Assembly: GCF_003674065.1 (NCBI RefSeq)
Contig: NZ_RDBE01000006.1
Location: 597,613 to 661,612 of the forward strand
Length of the DNA stretch: 64,000 nt
Reading direction: 5' to 3'
Source of the DNA: Nocardioides mangrovicus
Lineage (GTDB): Bacteria > Actinomycetota > Actinomycetes > Propionibacteriales > Nocardioidaceae
How positions within the stretch are numbered: the first letter of the stretch is position 1; each line of letters opens with the position of its first letter. Below are positions 45,501 to 56,378 of the stretch, piece by piece. The notes below the pieces were generated by a model, which did no database searches, was not told the DNA's origin, and was given only the letters and a program-made list of their open reading frames with translations. Both the position numbers and the translations under genes were made by a program.

Positions 45501-46061
45501 TCAGGTTCGGACCGCGACCCCGTGCAGGCACACGTCGTGACGTCGAACGCCGCCGACGGCGTGCTCGTCGCGCAACGGCAGGAACCCGCGCCGCACTCCC
45601 TCGCGCTCCAGGCCGGCGGCCAGCGCCGTCCGGCAGGAGGCGAGGTTCTCGACGCTGTGGTCCAGCTGCACCCGTGCCTGGGCGGGGCCGGGCGGGTCGG
45701 TGGTCAGCCAGGCCACCATCAGGCCGATCGCGGCCGTGGCCACGCCGCGGTGCCGGGAGTCGGGGTGCACCGAGTAGCCGATGTCGGCGATTCGCAGCGG
45801 CGGCGGCACGTCGTGACGCCAGGCGATGTCGCCGAGCAGCCGGTCGTTCTCGTCGACGATCGCGAGCGTGCCCGGCGCCAGCTCGGCGTACGCCGCCTGG
45901 GAGGCGACGACCTGCTCGAGGAGGTCGTCGGGCGAGGCCGGTGGCCTCACGAACGCCGGTGCGCCGAAGGCGATCTGGGCCGGGTCGGTGCGCACCTCGA
46001 ACCAGCGCTGCCGATCGGCGTCGCACAGCGGACGGAGAGTTCGCGCGAGACCTCTGCTCAC
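45501..46061 (-). CDS. GNAT family N-acetyltransferase
   Basis: A 186-residue acyl-CoA-dependent acetyltransferase of the RimJ/RimL-like type. DIAWRHDVPPPLRIADIGYSV leads to the acyl-CoA-binding loop HPDSRHRGVATAAIGLMVAWL, and DHSVENLASCRTALAAGLEREG is the usual motif before the last strand. GTG 46061 overlaps the sdhB stop by four bases, so it is co-translated with the complex II operon. Substrate unknown. Confidence 0.88.
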   Translation of the reverse strand: MSRGLARTLRPLCDADRQRWFEVRTDPAQIAFGAPAFVRPPASPDDLLEQVVASQAAYAELAPGTLAIVDENDRLLGDIAWRHDVPPPLRIADIGYSVHPDSRHRGVATAAIGLMVAWLTTDPPGPAQARVQLDHSVENLASCRTALAAGLEREGVRRGFLPLRDEHAVGGVRRHDVCLHGVAVRT

Positions 46062-46834
46062 ACCTCGGTGCGCCCGTCGTTGTCCTTGTTGCGGATCCCG
46101 ATCTTGTTGCCCAGCCACACCAGCGGGTCGTACTTGCGGTCCACCACGCGCTCCTTCATCGGGATGATCGCGTTGTCGGTGATGTGGATGCCCTCCGGGC
46201 ACACCTCGGTGCAGCACTTGGTGATGTTGCACAGCCCGATGCCGGCCATGCCCTGCACCAGCACCCGCCGGTCGTGGGTGTCGAGCGGGTGCATGTCGAG
46301 CTCGGCGTAGCGCAGGAAGAACCGGGGACCGGCGAACTTCTCCTTGTTGTCCTCGTGGTCGCGGATGACGTGGCAGGTGTCCTGGCACAAGAAGCACTCG
46401 ATGCACTTGCGGAACTCCTGGCCGCGCTCGATGTCGACCTGTGCCATCCGTCGCTTGCCGTCGGCGTCGGGCGGGCCGGGCTCGAAGGCCGGGAGCTGCT
46501 TGGCCTTCTCGTAGTTGTAGGAGACGTCGGTGACCAGGTCGCGGATCACCGGGAACGTCCGCATCGGCGTCACCGTGATCGTCTCGGTCTCGTCGAAGTC
46601 CGAGAGCCGCGTCATGCACATCAACCGCGGCCGGCCGTTCACCTCCGCCGAGCACGAGCCGCACTTGCCCGCCTTGCAGTTCCACCGCACCGCCAGGTCG
46701 CCGACCTGCGTGGCCTGCAGCCGGTGGATGGCGTCGAGCACCACCTCGCCGGTCTCGACGGGCACGGTGTAGTCGCCGAGGTCGCCGCCGTCGGCGTCGC
46801 CGCGCCACACCCGCATCTTCAGGTCGTAGCTCAT
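46058..46834 (-). CDS. sdhB: Succinate dehydrogenase iron-sulfur subunit (Sdh1-like operon)
   Basis: A 258-residue SdhB/FrdB. The [2Fe-2S] ligands are in WNCKAGKCGSCSAEVNG and LMC. [4Fe-4S] and [3Fe-4S] ligands are in CIECFLCQDTC and CNITKCCTEVCP. It carries electrons from the flavoprotein to the membrane anchor. ATG 46834 overlaps the sdhA stop. Third gene of the leftward operon, most similar in layout to the mycobacterial Sdh1 operon. Confidence 0.95.
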   Translation of the reverse strand: MSYDLKMRVWRGDADGGDLGDYTVPVETGEVVLDAIHRLQATQVGDLAVRWNCKAGKCGSCSAEVNGRPRLMCMTRLSDFDETETITVTPMRTFPVIRDLVTDVSYNYEKAKQLPAFEPGPPDADGKRRMAQVDIERGQEFRKCIECFLCQDTCHVIRDHEDNKEKFAGPRFFLRYAELDMHPLDTHDRRVLVQGMAGIGLCNITKCCTEVCPEGIHITDNAIIPMKERVVDRKYDPLVWLGNKIGIRNKDNDGRTEV

Positions 46835-48696
46835 GCGAAGTACTCCTTGAGCTCGTCGGGCATGACCGGGAGCGGCTGTTCCTTGAGGTTCACGCCGGTG
46901 CCGGTGGCGTCGAGGCTGAGCACCAGGTTCTTGGCGCCCCAGGTGGGGTCGGGGCCGGGGAAGTCGTCGCGGGTGTGTCCACCGCGCGACTCCTGCCGCG
47001 CCAGCGCCGCCTTCGCGATGCACTCGGAGACCAGCAGCATGTTGGCCAGGTCGAGCGCCAGGTGCCAGCCGGGGTTGTACTGCCGGTGCCCCTCCACGAT
47101 CAGGTGGCGGGCGCGCTCCTGGTAGGCCTCGATCTCCACCAGCGACTCCTCGAGCTCGGCCGCGGTGCGGATGATGCCGACGAGGTCGTTCATCGTCTGC
47201 TGCAGCTCGGACTGGATGGTGTAAGGGTTCTCCGAGGCCTTCTCGCCGCCCGAGAAGGGCGCGAGCGCCCGCTCCTGCGCGACGGCGACGTCGGCCTCGG
47301 CCACCGTGGGCCGCGAGCGCGCCGTGCCCTCGGCGTACGCCGCCGCGGCCTCACCGGCTCGGCGACCGAAGACCAGCAGGTCCGAGAGCGAGTTGCCGCC
47401 CAGCCGGTTGGAGCCGTGCATGCCGCCGGAGCACTCCCCCACCGCGTAGAGCCCGGTGACGCCGGACTGCTCGGTGTCGGGGTCGACCTCCACCCCGCCC
47501 ATCACGTAGTGGCAGGTGGGGCCGATCTCCATCGGCTCGGCGGTGATGTCGACGTCGGCCAGCTCCTTGAACTGGTGGTACATCGAGGGCAGCCGTCGCT
47601 TGATGAACTCCGGCGAGCGTCGCGAGGCGATGTCGAGGAAGATGCCGCCGTGCGGTGATCCCCGGCCGGCCTTGATCTCGGAGTTGATGGCGCGGGCCAC
47701 CTCGTCGCGCGGCAGCAGCTCGGGCGGGCGCCGGTTGTTGATCTTGTCGTCGTACCAGCGGTCGGCCTCCTCCACCGAGTCGGCGGTCTCGGCCTTGAAG
47801 AACTCCGGGATGTAGTCGAACATGAACCGCTTGCCGTCGGCGTTCTTCAAGATGCCGCCGTCGCCGCGCACCGACTCGGTCACCAGCAGCCCCTTGACCG
47901 AGGGCGGCCACACCATGCCGGTGGGGTGGAACTGCACGAACTCCATGTTCAGCAGCGACGCGCCCGCGCGCAGCGCCAGCGCGTGCCCGTCGCCGGTGTA
48001 CTCCCAGGAGTTCGAGGTGACCTTGAACGACTTGCCGATGCCGCCGGTGGCCAGCACGATCGAGGGCGCCCGGAACACCACGAAGCGGCCCGACTCGCGC
48101 CAGTAGGCGAAGGCCCCGGCGACCCGGTCCTCGGCGGCCCCGGTGTCCTTGAGCAGGTCGGTGACCGTGCACTCCATGAACACGTCGATGCCCAGCGCCA
48201 CGGTGCGCTGCTGCAGGGTGCGGATCATCTCCAGCCCGGTGCGGTCGCCGACGTGGGCCAGCCGGGCGTACTTGTGGCCGCCGAAGTCGCGCTGGGAGAT
48301 CAGCCCGTCCTCGGTGCGGTCGAACAGCGCGCCCCAGGTCTCCAGCTCCAGCACCCGGTCGGGGGCCTCCTGGGCGTGCAGCTGCGCCATGCGCCAGTGG
48401 TTGAGCATCTTCCCGCCGCGCATCGTGTCGCGGAAGTGGACCTCCCAGTTGTCCTCCTTCCACCGGTTGCCCATGGCCGCGGCGATGCCGCCCTCGGCCA
48501 TGACGGTGTGGGCCTTGCCCAGCAGCGACTTGCAGACCACGGCCACCCGGGCGCCCGCCTCGTGGGCGGCGATGGCCGCGCGCAGCCCCGAGCCGCCGGC
48601 TCCGATGACGACGACGTCGTAGTCGTGGCTCTCCAGGCCGCCGGCGGCGTCGCCGGACATCTCGTTGCCGGTCATCGGGTGCCGCTCGGACGTCAC
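46831..48696 (-). CDS. sdhA: Succinate dehydrogenase flavoprotein subunit (Sdh1-like operon)
   Basis: A 621-residue flavoprotein. GAGGSGLRAAIAAHEAG binds FAD; KAHTVMAEGG carries the His that covalently attaches FAD; FVQFHPTGM and NRLGGNSLSDLLVFGRRAG are active-site and cofactor regions. Oxidises succinate to fumarate. GTG 48696 overlaps the anchor gene's stop and is preferred; ATG 48675 is a downstream alternative. Confidence 0.95.
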   Translation of the reverse strand: MTSERHPMTGNEMSGDAAGGLESHDYDVVVIGAGGSGLRAAIAAHEAGARVAVVCKSLLGKAHTVMAEGGIAAAMGNRWKEDNWEVHFRDTMRGGKMLNHWRMAQLHAQEAPDRVLELETWGALFDRTEDGLISQRDFGGHKYARLAHVGDRTGLEMIRTLQQRTVALGIDVFMECTVTDLLKDTGAAEDRVAGAFAYWRESGRFVVFRAPSIVLATGGIGKSFKVTSNSWEYTGDGHALALRAGASLLNMEFVQFHPTGMVWPPSVKGLLVTESVRGDGGILKNADGKRFMFDYIPEFFKAETADSVEEADRWYDDKINNRRPPELLPRDEVARAINSEIKAGRGSPHGGIFLDIASRRSPEFIKRRLPSMYHQFKELADVDITAEPMEIGPTCHYVMGGVEVDPDTEQSGVTGLYAVGECSGGMHGSNRLGGNSLSDLLVFGRRAGEAAAAYAEGTARSRPTVAEADVAVAQERALAPFSGGEKASENPYTIQSELQQTMNDLVGIIRTAAELEESLVEIEAYQERARHLIVEGHRQYNPGWHLALDLANMLLVSECIAKAALARQESRGGHTRDDFPGPDPTWGAKNLVLSLDATGTGVNLKEQPLPVMPDELKEYFA

Positions 48697-49484
48697 AGGA
48701 ACCTCGTCTCGGTGATCGCGCCGGAGGCGAGCAGGAACACGTAGAGGTCGGCGATGGCCACCGAGAACAGCGAGAGCCAGGCGTACCGCGCGTGGTGGTG
48801 GTTGAGCTTCGAGACGAACGTCCACGCCCGGTAGCGGGCGGGGTGCTTGCTGAAGTGCCGCAGCCGGCCGCCCACGACGTGACGGCAGGAGTGGCACGAA
48901 AGCGTGTAGAGCCAGATCAGCACGATGTTGGCCACGAAGATCAGCGAGCCCAGTCCGACGTGCCCGCCGCCGGCCTCGCGGAAGCTGATGACGGTGTCGT
49001 AGGTGAGGATCAGCGCCACCACGACCGCGGCGTACCAGAACCAGCGGTGCACGTTGTTGAGGATCAGCGGCAGCCGGGTCTCACCGGAGTAGGACCGGTG
49101 CGGCTCGGCGACGGCGCACGCGGGCGGGCTGAGCCAGAACGAGCGGTAGTAGGCCTTGCGGTAGTAGTAGCAGGTCATCCGGAAGCCCAGCGGGAAGACC
49201 AAGACGATCAGCGCCGCCGAGAGCGGCCAGCCACCGAAGGGCTGCCCGAAGTCCGAGCTGCCCTTCACACAGTCGCCCAGGCAGGGTGAGTAGAACGGGG
49301 AGAGGTAGGGCGCGGCGTAGTAGTCGGCGCCGGCGAAGGCGCGCCAGGTCGCGTAGACGACGAAGCTGGCGAAGACGACGAACGTGGTGAGCGGGTAGAG
49401 CCACCAGGTGTCGGTGCGCAGCGTCCGCGCGTCGAGCCGTGCCCGCGTCGGCCCGCCCACCCCCGGCGCCGTGCCACTCGCCAT
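48693..49484 (-). CDS. sdhC: Complex II membrane anchor, Sdh1/type F-like, with Cys/His motif
   Basis: A 263-residue polytopic protein with about five hydrophobic helices. It begins the leftward sdh operon from ATG 49484 (GAGAGG upstream). Striking residues are Cys68/Cys72 (SPCLGDC), Cys105 (MTCYYYRKAYY), Cys123 and the Cys197-His198-Ser-Cys200-Arg-His202 motif at the end of a helix. The sequence closely recalls the anchor of mycobacterial Sdh1, for which a membrane-embedded Rieske-type [2Fe-2S] cluster has been described. Classical haem-anchor features are lacking. The iron-sulfur role here is inferred from that recall, not proven. Confidence 0.85.
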   Translation of the reverse strand: MASGTAPGVGGPTRARLDARTLRTDTWWLYPLTTFVVFASFVVYATWRAFAGADYYAAPYLSPFYSPCLGDCVKGSSDFGQPFGGWPLSAALIVLVFPLGFRMTCYYYRKAYYRSFWLSPPACAVAEPHRSYSGETRLPLILNNVHRWFWYAAVVVALILTYDTVISFREAGGGHVGLGSLIFVANIVLIWLYTLSCHSCRHVVGGRLRHFSKHPARYRAWTFVSKLNHHHARYAWLSLFSVAIADLYVFLLASGAITETRFL

Positions 49485-49560
49485 ACCGGGTCCTCTCGTC
49501 AAGAACGTGGCCCGCGTCACACCGTACTCGTCCGGGTGCATCGAGGGTGCGACACGCGGG

Positions 49561-49566
49561 TACGTT
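49561..49566 (+). promoter_or_regulatory. -10 box of a probable leaderless promoter
   Basis: TACGTT ends seven bases before GTG 49574 of the rightward sdhC, within the 90-bp region shared by both sdh operons. Confidence 0.5.
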
Positions 49567-49573
49567 GACCTTC

Positions 49574-50290
49574 GTGGCATCCCAGACCGAGCTCGCCAAG
49601 CCGCTGGTCGAGCAGGTGCGCTCCACCAGGTCGACCATCGCGCTGAAGATCGGCATGGCCGCCAGCGGCCTGATCTTCGTCCTCTTCGTGCTGCTGCACA
49701 TGTACGGCAACCTCAAGGCCTTCGGCGGCGAGCACGCGTTCAACACCTACGCCCACCACCTGCGCACCTTCGGGGAGCCGATGCTCCCCTACGGCGGTCT
49801 GCTGTGGATCGTCCGCGCGGTGCTGATCGTCTCGCTGGTCGTGCACGTCGCGACGGCGGCGACGCTGTGGAAGCGGGCCCGCCGCGCCCGCCGGGTGCGC
49901 TACGCGGTCAAGAAGAACACCGGCGCCACCTGGGCCAGCCTGCTGATGCGCTGGGGCGGCGTCACGCTGCTGCTCTTCATCATCTGGCACCTGCTGAACT
50001 TCACGATCGGCAAGATCAACGTCACCGGCGGCCCCACGGACAACCCCTACCGGCTGCTCGTCGACACCTTCGACACCTGGTGGCTCACGCTCATCTACCT
50101 GGTCGCGATGGCGATGCTCGGCGCCCACCTGCACCACGGCGTGTGGAGCGCCTGCCAGACCCTCGGCCTGACCAGCAACGCCCGGGCGCGACGACGCGCC
50201 AAGGCGTTCGGCCTCGTCCTGGCGCTGGTGATCACCATCGGCTTCTCGCTGGTGCCGATCTTCACCGTCTTCGGCGTCATCTCCTACTGA
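49574..50290 (+). CDS. sdhC: Succinate dehydrogenase cytochrome b subunit (SdhCAB type)
   Basis: A 238-residue single-chain anchor with five hydrophobic helices. Conserved His residues in LLHMYGNLKAFGG, RAVLIVSLVVHVAT, HLLNFTIGK and GAHLHHGVWSACQTLGL are positioned as ligands of two b haems. This is the type B, menaquinone-reactive arrangement of corynebacteria and Bacillus. The first gene of the rightward operon, starting at GTG 49574 next to a leaderless-type promoter. Confidence 0.93.
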   Translation: MASQTELAKPLVEQVRSTRSTIALKIGMAASGLIFVLFVLLHMYGNLKAFGGEHAFNTYAHHLRTFGEPMLPYGGLLWIVRAVLIVSLVVHVATAATLWKRARRARRVRYAVKKNTGATWASLLMRWGGVTLLLFIIWHLLNFTIGKINVTGGPTDNPYRLLVDTFDTWWLTLIYLVAMAMLGAHLHHGVWSACQTLGLTSNARARRRAKAFGLVLALVITIGFSLVPIFTVFGVISY

Positions 50291-50311
50291 ACCTCGTAAG
50301 GCAGCCGTCCT

Positions 50312-52317
<2,006 letters not shown>

Positions 52318-52321
<4 letters not shown>

Positions 52322-53061
52322 ACCTGACCCTGAAGATCTGGCGCCAGCCCGATCCGGTCTCCGAGGGCGCCCTGGCGACCTACCAGGTCGAGGACATCTC
52401 CGAGGACATGTCGTTCCTGGAGATGCTCGACGTCCTCAACGAGCGCCTCAACAGCGAGGGCGAGGAGCCGATCGCCTTCGACTCCGACTGTCGCGAGGGC
52501 ATCTGCGGCATGTGCGGGCTGATGATCAACGGCGACGCCCACGGCCCGCTGCGCACCACGACCTGCCAGCTGCACATGCGCACCTTCAAGGACGGCGAGA
52601 CCATCACCATCGAGCCGTGGCGCTCGACGGCGTTCCCCGTGCTCAAGGACCTGTGCGTCGACCGTCGTGCGTTCGACCGGATCATCCAGCAGGGCGGGTA
52701 CGTCTCGGTGAACACCGGCGCGGCGCCCGACGCCCACGCGATGCCGGTGCCGAAGGCCCAGGCTGACCGCGCCTTCGACACCGCCACCTGCATCGGCTGC
52801 GGTGCCTGTGTGGCCTCGTGCCCGAACGGGTCGGCCTCGCTGTTCCTCGGCGCGAAGATCACCCATCTCGGTGAGCTGCCGCAGGGTCAGGCCGAGCGCG
52901 ACACCCGTGTGGTCAAGATGGTCGCCCAGCACGACCACGAGGGCTTCGGCGGCTGCACCAACATCGGCGAGTGCGCAGCTGCGTGCCCCAAGGAGATCCC
53001 GCTCGACGTCATCTCCCAGCTCAATAAGGACCTGCGCACCGCGGTTCGCCACGGTTACTGA
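52318..53061 (+). CDS. sdhB: Succinate dehydrogenase iron-sulfur subunit (SdhCAB type)
   Basis: A 247-residue SdhB with [2Fe-2S] ligands in [13 protein letters not shown] and TTTC, and [4Fe-4S]/[3Fe-4S] ligands in [14 protein letters not shown] and [18 protein letters not shown] 52318 overlaps the sdhA TGA. It completes the second complex II. Sequence differs strongly from the leftward SdhB, so the two operons are not a recent duplication. Confidence 0.95.
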
Positions 53062-53065
53062 GTCG

Positions 53066-53752
53066 ATGCTCTCTCGGGTCGGCCTCGCCGCGATGGCGGT
53101 GAGCCTGCTGTGGGCTGCGCCGGCGGCCGCGGACTCCTCGCGGCAGCCGCGTCCGGCGGTCTCCTCGACCGCCGTGGCGCCCGGTGCGCCGGTGCGCCTC
53201 TCGGGTCGTCTCGCCGCCGCTGCGCACCGTCTGGTCCGGCTGCAGCGGCACGAGACCGGCACCGCGTGGCACACCGTCGCCCATCGGCGCACCACGGCCG
53301 GCGGGCGCTACCGCTTCACCACGCCGGCACCCACGTCGTCGGGCCTGGCGTCCTACCGCGTCGTGGCCCCGCGCCACGGCAGGCACGGACGGCTGGTCAG
53401 CCGCGTCCGAGAGGTGTCGGTGAGCATCACCGCGGTCTCCGCGCCGAGCGACCTCGCGCCGCCCGTGCCGACCAACCTGAACGCCGAGTCGGTGTTCCCG
53501 AGCGTGTTCTTGGACTGGGTCGACGCCCCCACGCCCGACCTGGCCGGCTACGTCGTGTACCGGTCCGCCTCGGCCTCGGGCCCGTGGCAGCGGCTCAACG
53601 CTGTCCCGACCACGGCGGCCTCCTATACAGACACGAGCGTGCAGCTGCTGAGCACCTACTACTACGCGGTCAGCTCGCTCGACACCGCCGGCCACGAGTC
53701 CGCGCTCTCGGAACCCTTCCGGGTCCTGGTCGTCCCCATCATCGGCCCCTGA
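53066..53752 (+). CDS. Secreted protein with a fibronectin type III-like domain
   Basis: A 228-residue exported protein. The N terminus (LSRVGLAAMAVSLLWAAPAAADS) is a Sec signal with an ADS cleavage region around residue 23. Two beta-rich modules follow: residues about 35-115 (GAPVRLSGRLAAAAHRLVRLQR, then GGRYRFTTPAP) and a fibronectin III-like module at about 130-225 (PTNLNAESVFPSVFLDWVD, DLAGYVVYRSAS, YYYAVSSLDTAGHES). No cell-wall anchor motif. ATG 53066 is four bases after sdhB but functionally unrelated to it. No catalytic residues visible. Confidence 0.82.
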   Translation: MLSRVGLAAMAVSLLWAAPAAADSSRQPRPAVSSTAVAPGAPVRLSGRLAAAAHRLVRLQRHETGTAWHTVAHRRTTAGGRYRFTTPAPTSSGLASYRVVAPRHGRHGRLVSRVREVSVSITAVSAPSDLAPPVPTNLNAESVFPSVFLDWVDAPTPDLAGYVVYRSASASGPWQRLNAVPTTAASYTDTSVQLLSTYYYAVSSLDTAGHESALSEPFRVLVVPIIGP

Positions 53753-53900
53753 TCCGGGCATCTCCCGTCCTTCTGCGCACCGCGCCCGAAAGCGACCTTC
53801 CTCGCAAGCGGCGAGCCTCCGGGCATCTTGCCTCATCCGTTCGGTCGGACCCGCTCGATCGGGCGCCGCACCGCCGCTCGGACGCCCTAGCGTCGCGCCT

Positions 53901-53928
53901 GCCCGCCGGACGCAGCCAGCCGGCGGGC
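53901..53928. terminator. Inverted repeat, possible terminator
   Basis: GCCCGCCGG and its exact complement separated by ten bases, in the 253-base gap between the secreted-protein gene and the RibD-like gene. No T-run follows. Nothing else is recognised in that gap. Confidence 0.45.
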
Positions 53929-54005
53929 GCCGCACCACCTGAGCGATGACTTCTCCACCCGGACCCGGTCAGACTCTTCCGGAGACCCCACCCGGACGGA
54001 GCCCG

Positions 54006-54623
54006 ATGCCGATCGTCACCTGCCACATGTCCATCTCCCTCGACGGCTTCGTCGCGGGACCCGGCCAGTCGCTCGAGCAGGGGCTCGGCCGGCGCGGCGT
54101 CGAGCTGCACCACTGGCACCTGGGCGAGGTCAACGACCCGGTGGACGCCGACTTCGCCGGGCGGATCGTGGCCGACAAGGGCGCCTTCGTGATGGGCCGG
54201 AACATGTACGGCCCCGTGCGCGGCGACTGGGGCGAGGACCAGTGGCGGGGCTGGTGGGGCCCGGAGCCGCCGTACCACGCGCCGGTGTTCGTGCTCACCC
54301 ACCACCCGCACGACCCGATCGAGATGGCGGGCGGCACCACGTTCCACTTCGTCACCGAGGGCTTCGACGCCGCCCTGGCTAGGGCGAAGCAGGCCGCCGG
54401 CGACCGTGACGTCGACATCGCCGGCGGCGCGGGCACGGTGCGCCAGGCGCTGCTGGCCGGAGCCGTCGACGAGCTGACGCTGGACGTCGCCCCGGTGCTG
54501 CTGGGCGAGGGCGAGCGGCTCTTCGAGGGCGTCGGCGACGTGCGCCTGGAGCAGCTAGAGGTGGCGGGCTCGTCACAGGTCACCCACATCAGGTACGGCG
54601 TGCGGGGTCCCGAGCGCGCCTAG
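54006..54623 (+). CDS. Dihydrofolate reductase family protein (RibD C-terminal-like)
   Basis: A 205-residue single-domain reductase. CHMSISLDGFVAGPGQS is the usual N terminus of this family; VMGRNMYGPVRGDWG and GGAGTVRQALLAGAVDELTLDVAPVLLG are the conserved NADPH-binding and C-terminal elements. Probably an NADPH-dependent reductase of unknown substrate. ATG 54006 follows GGAG. Its TAG stop overlaps the promoter of the GntR gene. Confidence 0.9.
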   Translation: MPIVTCHMSISLDGFVAGPGQSLEQGLGRRGVELHHWHLGEVNDPVDADFAGRIVADKGAFVMGRNMYGPVRGDWGEDQWRGWWGPEPPYHAPVFVLTHHPHDPIEMAGGTTFHFVTEGFDAALARAKQAAGDRDVDIAGGAGTVRQALLAGAVDELTLDVAPVLLGEGERLFEGVGDVRLEQLEVAGSSQVTHIRYGVRGPERA

Positions 54624-54626
54624 AGT
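54621..54626 (+). promoter_or_regulatory. -10 box overlapping a stop codon
   Basis: TAGAGT ends six bases before ATG 54633 of the GntR gene. Its TAG is the stop codon of the preceding reductase gene. Confidence 0.45.
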
Positions 54627-54632
54627 GACCCG

Positions 54633-55448
54633 ATGGCCGCTCACGAGGGCAGCGATCCCGTGCTCTCGCGCGCCGTGGACCTCACCGCCGCGAGCGCGCA
54701 GCCGGCCCACGTGCGGATCGCGGCCTGGCTGGAGGCGCTGATCGCCGACGGCGTGGTGGTGCCCGGCGACCGCCTGCCGAGCGAGATCGAGATGGCGGCC
54801 CGCCTGGGCGTGAGCCGGATGACGCTGCGCCAGGCGCTGGCCGGGGTGGCCACGAAGGGTCTGATCGAGCGCCGCCGGGGCCGGTTCGGCGGCAACTTCG
54901 TGAGCCGCCCCCGCTACGACTTCGACCTGACGGGCCTGCCGGGCTTCACCGAGCAGATGCGCCGCGCCCACGTCGAGGCGGGCGCCCGGGTGGTGAGCGC
55001 GCGCACCCGGACGCCGAGCGCGGAGGTCCGGCAGGCGCTACGGCTGCGACGGGGCGCGCGCGTGCACGAGGTGGTGCGGGTGCGCTCGGCCAACGGCCAG
55101 CCGATCGCCCTGGAGGAGACCTTCCTGCCCGCCGCGCTGTTCTCCGGCATCCTCAACGCCGACCTGACCGGGTCGTTGTACGCGGTGATGGAGAGCCGCT
55201 ACCGTCGCCCGCCGGTCTCGGCCGACGAGGTCGTCGAGCCCGTCAACGCCGGGGAGACCCGGGCCGAGCTGCTCGGCGTCGAGCCCACGACGGCGCTGCT
55301 GCTGCTCACCCGCACCGCCTACGACGTCGCCGGCACGCCGGTGGAGTACTCCCACGACGTCTTCCGCCCCGACCGCACCCGGATCACCCTGCACGCCCGC
55401 GTCGACGCGGCACCGGTGGCCCTCGTCCAGCCCACCCGATCCGTCTAG
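54633..55448 (+). CDS. GntR family regulator, HutC/UTRA subfamily
   Basis: A 271-residue regulator. The N-terminal winged helix (residues about 20-85) has GDRLPSEIEMAARLGVSRMTLRQALAGVATKGLIERRRG. The C-terminal UTRA domain (about 100-265) has RLRRGARVHEVVRVR, ALEETFLPAALFSGI and VEYSHDVFRPDRT. It heads the kinase/dimethylglycine-dehydrogenase-like genes and is probably their regulator, responding to a pathway metabolite. Confidence 0.92.
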   Translation: MAAHEGSDPVLSRAVDLTAASAQPAHVRIAAWLEALIADGVVVPGDRLPSEIEMAARLGVSRMTLRQALAGVATKGLIERRRGRFGGNFVSRPRYDFDLTGLPGFTEQMRRAHVEAGARVVSARTRTPSAEVRQALRLRRGARVHEVVRVRSANGQPIALEETFLPAALFSGILNADLTGSLYAVMESRYRRPPVSADEVVEPVNAGETRAELLGVEPTTALLLLTRTAYDVAGTPVEYSHDVFRPDRTRITLHARVDAAPVALVQPTRSV

Positions 55449-55451
55449 ACT
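55446..55451 (+). promoter_or_regulatory. -10 box overlapping a stop codon
   Basis: TAGACT ends six bases before ATG 55458 of the kinase gene. Its TAG is the GntR stop codon, repeating the arrangement at 54621. Confidence 0.45.
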
Positions 55452-55457
55452 TTTGCC

Positions 55458-56378
55458 ATGGCGCCGGCAGCCGAGGAGTCCGCCACCGCGGCCCTGGACC
55501 GCATCGCGCTGCTGGCCGACCCGGCCCGGACCGTCGAGCCGCTCCCCGGCGGGCTGACCAACCTCAACCTGAAGGTGACCACCCAGGCCGGCGTGTACGT
55601 CGCGCGGTTCAGCGACGAGAGCTCAGCGGCCCTGGGCATCGACCGCGACGCCGAGCACGTCAACTCCCTCGCCGCCGAGCGGGCCGGCGTCGGCGCCCCC
55701 GTGCTGGACCACCGGGCCGATCTCGGCGTGCTCGTGATCGGCTTCATCGAGGGACGCACGCTCGGCCCGGCCGACGTCCGGGAGCCGGCGATGGCGCCGC
55801 GGCTGGCGGCCGCGGTGCGGACGCTGCACGAGGGGCCGGCCTTCCGGGGTCGCTTCGACATGGTCGAGCGGCAGGCGGCCTACCTGCGCACCGTCACCGA
55901 GCGCGGCTACCGGCTGCCCGACGGCTACGCCGACCACGCCGCCACCCTCGCCGAGGTGACGGCGGCGCTGGCGGTCCGCGACGAGGGACTGGTGCCCTGC
56001 CACAACGACCTGCTCGCCGAGAACTTCATCGACGACGGCGAGCGCGTGTGGATCATCGACTACGAGTACTCCGGCATGAACGACGCCTGCTTCGAGCTGG
56101 GCAACATCGGCTACGAGTCCGGGCTCGACCCCGACGGGCTCACCGCGCTGGTCGACGCCTACTACGGCCGGCACCGCCGCAGCCGGGTGGCGCGGGCACG
56201 GCTGCTCGGCGCTGTCGGCCAGTACGGCTGGACGCTGTGGGGCGTCATCCAGCACGAGGTGAGCGCGCTGGACTTCGACTTCTGGGCCTGGTCGCTGGAG
56301 CACTACGAGCGGGCGGTGGCGCTGCTCACCAGCGAGGAGCTCCCCCGGCTGCTCGCCGACGCGCAGGTGGCGGACTGA
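55458..56378 (+). CDS. Choline/ethanolamine kinase-like phosphotransferase
   Basis: A 306-residue APH/ChoK-fold kinase. PLPGGLTNLNLKVTTQAGVYVARFS is the nucleotide-binding strand region, LVPCHNDLLAENFID the catalytic loop and VWIIDYEYSGMNDACFELGNIGYE the metal-binding loop, a version characteristic of choline kinases rather than antibiotic kinases. It may phosphorylate choline or a related amino alcohol in the cytosol. The gene overlaps the start of the next gene by one base. Confidence 0.87.
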   Translation: MAPAAEESATAALDRIALLADPARTVEPLPGGLTNLNLKVTTQAGVYVARFSDESSAALGIDRDAEHVNSLAAERAGVGAPVLDHRADLGVLVIGFIEGRTLGPADVREPAMAPRLAAAVRTLHEGPAFRGRFDMVERQAAYLRTVTERGYRLPDGYADHAATLAEVTAALAVRDEGLVPCHNDLLAENFIDDGERVWIIDYEYSGMNDACFELGNIGYESGLDPDGLTALVDAYYGRHRRSRVARARLLGAVGQYGWTLWGVIQHEVSALDFDFWAWSLEHYERAVALLTSEELPRLLADAQVAD

